Source: CAYLGY01 sp964383325 (GTDB taxonomy: Bacteria > Pseudomonadota > Alphaproteobacteria > Rhizobiales > Rhizobiaceae). From it: DNA of 11,220 nt. A program made the position numbers and the translations under genes. Position 1 is the stretch's first letter. Every line of letters begins with the position of its first letter. The notes beneath the pieces are model-generated. The model was not told the origin of the DNA, did not search any database, and worked only from the letters and a program-made list of their open reading frames with translations. Of this stretch, positions 6,745 through 11,220 are shown in pieces. Location of the stretch: NCBI GenBank assembly GCA_964383325.1, contig CAYLGY010000085.1:1-11220 (forward strand), given 5' to 3'.

Positions 6745-8373
6745 ATGGCGCGATATATTTTTATCACTGGCGGCGTGGTTTCCTCCCTCGGCAAGGGCAT
6801 TGCAGCGGCCGCTCTCGGAGCGTTGCTTCAGGCTCGCGGCTACCGGGTGAACATCCGCAAGCTCGACCCCTATCTGAACGTTGATCCGGGCACCATGTCG
6901 CCCTATCAGCATGGGGAGGTCTTCGTCACAGATGATGGAGCCGAGACCGACCTCGATCTTGGCCACTACGAGCGGTTCACCGGACAGGCGGCAAGCCAGA
7001 AGGACAACATCACTACCGGCCGGATCTACAAGAACATCATCGACAAGGAACGACGTGGCGACTATCTCGGCGCGACAGTGCAGGTCATTCCGCATGTGAC
7101 CAATGAGATCAAGGAGTTTATCCTTGCCGATAGCGATGCATTCGATTTCGTCCTGTGCGAGATCGGCGGAACGGTCGGCGACATCGAGGCCATGCCGTTC
7201 CTCGAAGCGATCCGCCAGCTCGGCAATGAATTGCCGCGCGGCCAGGCCGTCTATATTCACCTGACCTTGATGCCGTGGATCCCGGCGGCGGGCGAACTCA
7301 AGACCAAGCCGACGCAGCATTCGGTCAAGGAGTTGCGCTCCCTCGGTATTGCGCCCGACATTCTGCTGGTGCGTGCCGATCGGGCGATCCCTGCCGACGA
7401 GCGGCGCAAGCTGTCCCTGTTCTGCAATGTCCGCGAATCGGCCGTGATTCAGGCGCTCGACGTGGCCAATATCTATGATGTGCCGCTCGCCTATCATCGC
7501 GAAGGTCTCGACGGCGAAGTGCTTGCGGCGTTCGGGATCGAACCGGCGCCCAAGCCGCGAATGGATCGCTGGTCCCAGGTGGCCGAGCGGATCCACAATC
7601 CGGAAGGCGAGGTCACGATCGCCATCGTCGGAAAATATACAGGCCTCAAGGATGCCTACAAATCGCTGACCGAGGCGCTCACGCATGGCGGGATCGCCAA
7701 TCGCGTCCGGGTCAACCTCGAATGGATCGAATCGGAGATCTTCGAATCGGAAGACCCGGCCCCTTTCCTGGAGAAGGTTCACGGCATTCTCGTCCCGGGC
7801 GGCTTCGGCGAACGCGGCGCAGAGGGCAAGATCCTGGCGGCGCGCTTTGCGCGCGAGCGCAAGGTGCCCTATCTGGGCATCTGTTTCGGAATGCAGATGG
7901 CTTGCATCGAGGCGGCCCGCAATCTCGCCGGCATCGCGAATGCCTCGTCGAGCGAGTTCGGGCCTGTCGAGGAACCGGTGGTCGGACTCATGACCGAATG
8001 GCTGCGCGGCAACCAGCTCGAGCAGCGGGGGCTCACCGGGGATCTCGGCGGAACCATGCGGCTCGGCGCCTATCCTGCGCAGCTTGCCGAAGCCAGCCGG
8101 ATTGCAGGCATCTACGGCACGACGGAGATCTCGGAACGCCACCGCCACCGCTACGAGGTGAACATCGAGTACCGCGAGCGGCTGGAGGCATGCGGGCTGA
8201 TCTTTGCCGGAATGTCACCCGATGGCCTGCTGCCGGAGACGATCGAATATGCGGATCATCCCTGGTTCATCGGCGTGCAATATCACCCCGAGCTGAAATC
8301 GCGTCCCTTCGAGCCGCATCCGCTCTTTGCCGGCTTCATCGCTGCCGCGATCGAGCAGGGCCGTCTGGTCTAG
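6745..8373 (+). CDS. pyrG: CTP synthase (glutamine-hydrolysing)
   Basis: A complete 542-residue CTP synthase, the usual length. It makes CTP from UTP, ATP and glutamine, the last step of de novo pyrimidine nucleotide synthesis, in the cytoplasm as a tetramer or filament. The N-terminal synthase domain begins directly with ARYIFITGGVVSSLGKG (ATP-binding P-loop), then KLDPYLNVDPGTMSP, DDGAETDLDLGHYERF and CEIGGTVGDIE, which supply Mg-ATP and CTP/UTP contacts. The C-terminal class I glutamine amidotransferase domain has GGFGERG, GICFGMQ with the nucleophile Cys380, and QYHPE with His514 and Glu516, completing the triad. The start follows from the family N-terminus; no clear Shine-Dalgarno sequence precedes it. 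It is divergent from pgi and is followed by a strong hairpin. In many alphaproteobacteria secG lies just upstream of pyrG; here it does not. Confidence 0.98.
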   Translation: MARYIFITGGVVSSLGKGIAAAALGALLQARGYRVNIRKLDPYLNVDPGTMSPYQHGEVFVTDDGAETDLDLGHYERFTGQAASQKDNITTGRIYKNIIDKERRGDYLGATVQVIPHVTNEIKEFILADSDAFDFVLCEIGGTVGDIEAMPFLEAIRQLGNELPRGQAVYIHLTLMPWIPAAGELKTKPTQHSVKELRSLGIAPDILLVRADRAIPADERRKLSLFCNVRESAVIQALDVANIYDVPLAYHREGLDGEVLAAFGIEPAPKPRMDRWSQVAERIHNPEGEVTIAIVGKYTGLKDAYKSLTEALTHGGIANRVRVNLEWIESEIFESEDPAPFLEKVHGILVPGGFGERGAEGKILAARFARERKVPYLGICFGMQMACIEAARNLAGIANASSSEFGPVEEPVVGLMTEWLRGNQLEQRGLTGDLGGTMRLGAYPAQLAEASRIAGIYGTTEISERHRHRYEVNIEYRERLEACGLIFAGMSPDGLLPETIEYADHPWFIGVQYHPELKSRPFEPHPLFAGFIAAAIEQGRLV

Positions 8374-8374
8374 A

Positions 8375-8405
8375 GCCAGCGCCCGGGGCCCCCGGGCTTC
8401 CTGGC
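8375..8405. terminator. Compound GC-rich hairpin between pyrG and the convergent MFS gene
   Basis: GCCCGG (8381-8386) pairs with CCGGGC (8392-8397) around a GGCCC loop; an outer stem, GCCAG (8375-8379) with CTGGC (8401-8405), extends it. It fills almost the whole 37-base gap between the two stop codons, so it is well placed to stop transcription from both sides. Only a short TT follows the inner stem on the plus strand, so the T-run of a classical intrinsic terminator is lacking. Confidence 0.65.
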
Positions 8406-8410
8406 CAATC

Positions 8411-9691
8411 TCAAGGCGTGGACGCTTCGCGGTCGGCGTCCGCCTGCTTCTCTTCGCGTTCGACGATCACTTCTACCTCGAGCGCCGCAGCCTCGGGTGT
8501 CGGCGTCCGGTCGGGGGTACTCACGACAAAGCCGGACTTTTCCTCGGCCTCGACGGGCGCGCGCCGCCGGATCCTGTACAGCGCAAAGGCGATGAGCAGG
8601 ATGTGCGCACAGAGCGCGGTGACGAAGAGGCCGCTGGGTCCGATGTGCGACATCACATAGCCGGCGCAAAGCGGACCGACGATCGACCCGAGACCGAAGA
8701 GCAGCAGCAGCCCGCCGCTGGTGCGCACATAATCCCCCGGCTCGGCATGGTCGTTGGCATGGGCGATGATGATCGGATAGAGCGAATAGATCGCCATGCC
8801 GAACAGGGCGCCCGTGGCAATCGCAAAGCGCGGGTCGCTTGCCTGCACAAGGATGAAGACCAGCTCCGCCACGATGGCGACCGACGCGGCGCCGATCAGG
8901 ACATGGCGCCGGTCGATCCGGTCAGACAGGATGCCGATCGGAATCTGGGCCAGGGCGCCGGCAATGATCGGCGCGCTTACGAAGATCGAGATGGCGACGA
9001 TGTCGAGCCCGCTCTGCTGGCCGAACACCGCCCCGAGCGTGCTGAAGCTGCTATTGGCTATCCCGACCAGGAAAACGGCAACCACCGCCACCGGCGAGTT
9101 CCGCCACAGCAGGCCGATATCGAGCCGCGAGCGCGCCAGGGGCCTTGGCGTGGCGGAAGAGGAGATGGCCGTCGGGATCAAGGCGAGATTATAGAAGATG
9201 GCGGCGACGATGAAGAAGAAGAAGCCGGTCGGCGAGCCGAGCGACAGGGAGAGCTGGCCAGCGGTAACGGAACTCAGATTGACCATGGTGTAGATCCCGT
9301 ACACCTTGCCGCGCGATCCGGGGCTCGTCTGCTCGCTGATCCAGCTCTCGATGATCATCGCCGCCCCGGCAAAGGCGAAACCGGCAAGCGAGCGCAGAAG
9401 TATCCAGGCCCAGGGCTCGATCATCAGCGAGGACAGGAGGATGGACAGGGAGGCGGTGGTTGCCATGACCCCGAAGGGACGGATGTGGCCGACCCGGGCG
9501 ACAAGGCCAGGCACGAAGATGCATCCCATCACATAGCCGACGGCCCAGCCGGTGCCGATGAGGCCGAGATACAGATCGGAGAACCCTTCGAGCGAACCGC
9601 GCACCGGCAGGATGAGGCCGTGAATGCCGCCGGCAACGAACAGGAAGGCAGCCCCGAGCAGCAGGGAGGTCAGGGGCACGAGCTGGCTCAT
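8411..9691 (-). CDS. MFS transporter, YcaD-like, with acidic C-terminal tail
   Basis: A 426-residue inner-membrane protein of the major facilitator superfamily. Hydrophobic segments through residues 5-372 are consistent with 12 helices. The loop GILSDRIDRRHVL (253-265) is the MFS 'G-x-x-x-D-R-x-x-R-R' signature of the second half, and PGLVARVGHIRPFG (61-74) is its weaker counterpart in the first. The ESWI...SRGKVYGIYTMV stretch (115-136) and YSLYPIIIAHAND (302-314) are typical of the YcaD-like branch, whose substrates are largely unknown; no substrate can be assigned. Residues 373-426 form a charged tail rich in Glu and Asp, which is unusual for the branch. The start at 9691 has a good Shine-Dalgarno sequence (AAGGA, 7 bases upstream). 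It converges on pyrG, and rlmB upstream reads the same way with a 120-base gap. Confidence 0.88.
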   Translation of the reverse strand: MSQLVPLTSLLLGAAFLFVAGGIHGLILPVRGSLEGFSDLYLGLIGTGWAVGYVMGCIFVPGLVARVGHIRPFGVMATTASLSILLSSLMIEPWAWILLRSLAGFAFAGAAMIIESWISEQTSPGSRGKVYGIYTMVNLSSVTAGQLSLSLGSPTGFFFFIVAAIFYNLALIPTAISSSATPRPLARSRLDIGLLWRNSPVAVVAVFLVGIANSSFSTLGAVFGQQSGLDIVAISIFVSAPIIAGALAQIPIGILSDRIDRRHVLIGAASVAIVAELVFILVQASDPRFAIATGALFGMAIYSLYPIIIAHANDHAEPGDYVRTSGGLLLLFGLGSIVGPLCAGYVMSHIGPSGLFVTALCAHILLIAFALYRIRRRAPVEAEEKSGFVVSTPDRTPTPEAAALEVEVIVEREEKQADADREASTP

Positions 9692-9804
9692 CTCTGGTTC
9701 CTTCCGCGTCAGGAATCCGGGGCGAACGCCACAGGAGAATCAAGTTGGGCGCATGATTGCCTGGCTGAATATCATGCCGGTAATATGGCCTGAAAGGCTG
9801 GAAG

Positions 9805-9821
9805 CGCCGGTTCAGCCGGCG
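9805..9821 (-). terminator. Hairpin at the rlmB stop codon
   Basis: CGCCGG (9805-9810) pairs with CCGGCG (9816-9821), all six pairs G-C, and the rlmB stop codon lies in the five-base loop. No T-run follows on the minus strand, so it is a weak terminator candidate. Without termination, rlmB could read through into the MFS gene 120 bases downstream. Confidence 0.3.
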
Positions 9822-10633
9822 GGGATCAGCCTGGCGCGGGCAACATGGAGCGCGACCGCGGCGGCATTGGAGACATTGAGCGAGCGGATCGGTCCGGGCA
9901 TGTCGAGGCGCGCCAGCCGATCGACGCTCGCGCGGGTCTTCTCGCGCAGGCCCTTCCCCTCCGCGCCGAGGACGAGCGCGATTCGCTCTGCCGCCGGCAC
10001 CGCTTCCAGTACTTCGCTGCCTTCCGAATCAAGCCCGACCGTCATGAAACCGGCAGCGGAAAGCTCCCCCAACGCCTGGGCAAGATTGCGAACGGCGATC
10101 AGATCGATATGTTCGAGCGCGCCGGATGCGGCCTTGGCCAGCACGCCGCTCTCACGGGGAGAATGGCGCAGCGTCGTCACCACTGCGCCAGCACCGAATG
10201 CAACTGCCGAGCGAAGAATTGCGCCGACATTGTGCGGATCGGTCACCTGGTCGAGAACCAGGACCAGCGGGCTCGACCCAAGCGCGGAAAGCGGCCTTGG
10301 CGTAAGCGGATCGGCAATCAGCAGCGCCCCCTGGTGCACGGCGTCCGCCCCCAGAATCCGGTCGAGCTCGCGCGGCTCGACGATTTCAGCCTCGACGGGC
10401 AGGGCGGAGAGATCGCCAAGCTCGAGGCGCTGCGCCGCATTGCGGCTGATTCGGAGCCTGTGCAGCCTGCGCCCCGGATTGGCGAGCGCCTCGCGGACAG
10501 TATGCAATCCATAGAGATGGACATGCTCCGGATCGGCAGCCTGCGGGCTGGCGGCCAGGGTTCTGGCGCGATGCGCGCGGCGCAGCCGAGCATAGTGCCG
10601 GTCTTTCGGCGAATGGGAATCATCCTTGCTCAT
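9812..10633 (-). CDS. rlmB: 23S rRNA (guanosine-2'-O-)-methyltransferase RlmB, TrmH/SpoU family
   Basis: A 273-residue SPOUT-superfamily RNA methyltransferase that uses S-adenosylmethionine to methylate a ribose 2'-OH; the RlmB branch modifies G2251 in the P-loop of 23S rRNA. An N-terminal RNA-binding substrate domain (about 38-110) includes VHLYGLHTVREALANP and HQGALLI. The catalytic trefoil-knot domain has motif 1, LDQVTDPHNVGAILRSA (127-143; Asn135 and Arg141), motif 2, IALVLGAEGKGLR (218-230), and motif 3, MPGPIRSLNVSNAAAVAL (245-262). The first ~30 residues are basic and look disordered. TrmH or TrmL activity on tRNA is the alternative; the N-terminal domain and length favour RlmB. The gene is divergent from tRNA-Tyr, a placement seen in other alphaproteobacteria. 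There is almost no Shine-Dalgarno sequence, and a -10-like TATATA lies only 7 bases before the ATG. Confidence 0.92.
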   Translation of the reverse strand: MSKDDSHSPKDRHYARLRRAHRARTLAASPQAADPEHVHLYGLHTVREALANPGRRLHRLRISRNAAQRLELGDLSALPVEAEIVEPRELDRILGADAVHQGALLIADPLTPRPLSALGSSPLVLVLDQVTDPHNVGAILRSAVAFGAGAVVTTLRHSPRESGVLAKAASGALEHIDLIAVRNLAQALGELSAAGFMTVGLDSEGSEVLEAVPAAERIALVLGAEGKGLREKTRASVDRLARLDMPGPIRSLNVSNAAAVALHVARARLIPAG

Positions 10634-10640
10634 TCTGCTT

Positions 10641-10669
10641 TATATACGCCGCGTGGGCCTACTTGCCAG
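10641..10669 (-). promoter_or_regulatory. Possible rlmB promoter giving a leaderless or near-leaderless transcript
   Basis: On the minus strand CTGGCA (10669-10664) and TATATA (10646-10641) are separated by 17 bases, a moderate sigma70-type match (four of six at each box). Transcription would begin within a base or two of the rlmB ATG at 10633. This agrees with the lack of a Shine-Dalgarno sequence there, but the promoter is inferred from pattern only. Confidence 0.4.
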
Positions 10670-10777
10670 CGACAGGACGGAGAATTGTTCCGTCATGAGG
10701 ATCTTGCGACTTTGTCCTTGCATTTCCATATGTTGGCAAGGAACCGGCCCGCCATTGCGCAGGTTTCGACGCCGGTT
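10662..10777. other. Inverted-repeat-rich stretch upstream of rlmB and of the tRNA promoter
   Basis: Several stems can be drawn: CTTGCCAGCG (10662-10671) with TGTTGGCAAG (10731-10740; two G-T pairs), GACGGA (10676-10681) with TCCGTC (10689-10694), TCCTTGC (10715-10721) with GCAAGGA (10736-10742), and AACCGGC (10742-10748) with GCCGGTT (10771-10777). The first and third use the same GGCAAG and exclude each other. No protein gene is convincing here. Whether it is transcribed, and on which strand, is unknown. Confidence 0.3.
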
Positions 10778-10791
10778 GCGAGCGGATCATG

Positions 10792-10820
10792 TTGACAGGA
10801 CATGACCTTGCCGCCATAAG
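10792..10820 (+). promoter_or_regulatory. Sigma70-type promoter for the tRNA-Tyr/tRNA-Gly unit
   Basis: A perfect TTGACA (10792-10797), a 17-base spacer and CATAAG (10815-10820; four of six) make the best promoter in the window. A GC-rich stretch follows the -10 box, as is common for stable-RNA promoters under stringent control. The start site would be near 10827, giving a leader of about 70 bases before tRNA-Tyr. Confidence 0.65.
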
Positions 10821-10823
10821 GCC

Positions 10824-10896
10824 AGTCGCGAAATCGAACAGGGATTGCCTTGCCGGTTCCGCGCTTCGCCTGGCCGGTGGCAATCGGGTTGCGACT
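10824..10896 (+). other. Nested inverted repeats in the tRNA-Tyr 5' leader
   Basis: AGTCGC (10824-10829) can pair with GCGACT (10891-10896), which ends one base before mature tRNA-Tyr. Inside it GATTGCC (10843-10849) pairs with GGCAATC (10879-10885), and GCCGG (10852-10856) with CCGGT (10874-10878, one G-T pair). The inner parts should form a stable leader hairpin in the precursor. The outermost strand lies at or just upstream of the predicted start site, so that stem may be only partly transcribed. Confidence 0.4.
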
Positions 10897-10897
10897 C

Positions 10898-10983
10898 GGA
10901 GGGGTGGGAGAGTGGTTAAATCCATCAGACTGTAAATCTGACCGCTTATGCGTACGCTGGTTCGAATCCAGCCCCCTCCACCA
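10898..10983 (+). tRNA. tRNA-Tyr (anticodon GTA)
   Basis: The 86-base gene folds as a class II tRNA. The acceptor stem GGAGGGG pairs with CCCCTCC, the anticodon arm TCAGA-CTGTAAA-TCTGA places GTA at 10932-10934, a long variable arm (CCGCTTATGCGTACG) follows, and the T arm is CTGG-TTCGAAT-CCAG at its core. The discriminator is A and the CCA end is encoded. It is followed after 17 bases by tRNA-Gly, so the two are probably cut from one transcript. Confidence 0.97.
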
Positions 10984-11000
10984 TCCGACCCGGCCGGTTC

Positions 11001-11074
11001 GCGGGTATAGCTCAATGGTAGAGCAGCAGCCTTCCAAGCTGAATATGCGGGTTCGATTCCCGCTACCCGCTCCA
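11001..11074 (+). tRNA. tRNA-Gly (anticodon TCC)
   Basis: The 74-base gene has acceptor stem GCGGGTA with TACCCGC, D arm GCTC-AATGGTA-GAGC, anticodon loop CTTCCAA with TCC at 11033-11035, a four-base variable loop, T arm GCGGG-TTCGATT-CCCGC, discriminator T and encoded CCA. The first anticodon-stem position is a G-A mismatch (positions 27/43) with four good pairs below it; all else is canonical, so the gene looks functional. It reads glycine GGA/GGG codons. Confidence 0.97.
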
Positions 11075-11220
11075 ATGCGATTTCCTGAAAAATTCGCCTG
11101 AACCCGCAGGCAGGGGCATGCGGATCTGCGGCTGGGTCTGTCCAGGTTTCCTTCATGCATCGGGTTCGTCCAGAAAAAGGATCCGGTCTGGAAGGGAAAT
11201 AGCCCCATGACGCGCACCGC
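11075..11220 (+). other. Region after tRNA-Gly, possible start of a further gene at the edge
   Basis: No further tRNA is visible in these 146 bases. CCGCAG (11104-11109) and CTGCGG (11126-11131) can pair across 16 bases, and TCCAG (11169-11173) with CTGGA (11188-11192) across 14; neither has a T-run. An ATG at 11207 opens a frame reading MTRT before the window ends. A GGAAGGG lies 11 bases before it, rather far for a ribosome binding site, so this may or may not be a real gene start. Confidence 0.2.

Noticed and set aside
4515..6884. A 789-residue open frame on the plus strand across the end of putA, all of pgi and the start of pyrG
   Set aside because: It overlaps three well-supported genes in the wrong frame or strand and has shadow-like composition.
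6028..8148. A 706-residue open frame on the minus strand across pyrG and the start of pgi
   Set aside because: It is antisense to the conserved pyrG frame and is out of frame with pgi. Long antisense frames are common in GC-rich DNA, and its Asp/Arg/His-rich sequence matches no family I know.
8327..9793. A 488-residue plus-strand frame opposite the MFS gene
   Set aside because: It is highly charged and Asp/Gly/Gln-rich, as expected from the reverse complement of membrane-helix codons.
10638..10722. A 27-codon minus-strand frame ending 6 bases before the rlmB start, as a possible leader peptide
   Set aside because: It has no convincing ribosome binding site, no attenuator-like codon run, and the predicted rlmB promoter lies inside it.
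10659..11217. Minus-strand frames of 165 and 174 residues containing GNRTRIF and GLDSNQRTH, and a plus-strand frame of 83 residues at 10850-11101
   Set aside because: They are translations through the two tRNA genes. The same strings recur as false hypothetical proteins wherever tRNA-Tyr and tRNA-Gly are read in these frames.
1..11220. Mobile elements, CRISPR arrays, toxin-antitoxin or defence genes, and tRNA-end integration repeats
   Set aside because: No transposase, integrase, regular repeat-spacer pattern or duplicated tRNA 3' end was found by reading both strands.

Overview
This is an ordinary chromosomal stretch from a GC-rich Gram-negative bacterium, most likely an alphaproteobacterium, with Sphingomonadales as my best guess. 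The pointers are the Lrp-type regulator divergent from putA, a bifunctional PutA without a DNA-binding domain, the rlmB / tRNA-Tyr / tRNA-Gly neighbourhood, tRNA sequence style and codon use. No species call is possible from the sequence alone.

Layout, left to right. (1) The 3' part of a GT4-type glycosyltransferase runs in from outside the window. (2) A proline-use module follows: an Lrp/AsnC-family regulator on the minus strand, divergent from a large putA on the plus strand across a 145-base gap that holds candidate operator repeats. (3) pgi (glucose-6-phosphate isomerase) is on the minus strand, tail to tail with putA; their stop codons are 2 bases apart. (4) pyrG (CTP synthase) is on the plus strand, divergent from pgi across 205 bases. 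(5) An MFS transporter of the YcaD-like type is on the minus strand, tail to tail with pyrG around a strong compound hairpin. (6) rlmB (23S rRNA Gm2251 methyltransferase family) is on the minus strand. (7) A 264-base structured gap carries a good sigma70-type promoter. (8) tRNA-Tyr(GTA) and tRNA-Gly(TCC) are on the plus strand. The last ~145 bases are non-coding apart from a possible gene start at the right edge.

The genes do not form one pathway. The only clear functional pair is regulator plus putA: PutA turns proline into glutamate in two steps, and an Lrp-type protein next to it is the usual proline-responsive activator in alphaproteobacteria. pgi, pyrG, rlmB and the tRNAs are housekeeping. 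The two convergent junctions (putA/pgi and pyrG/MFS) are very tight and each has a hairpin that could serve both strands.

I found no mobile element, CRISPR array, phage gene or defence cassette, and I do not see an undescribed multi-gene system here. The observations worth a second look are in non-coding DNA: the repeats between the Lrp gene and putA, the possible leaderless start of rlmB, and the dense inverted repeats between rlmB and tRNA-Tyr, including a hairpin that ends just before the mature tRNA.
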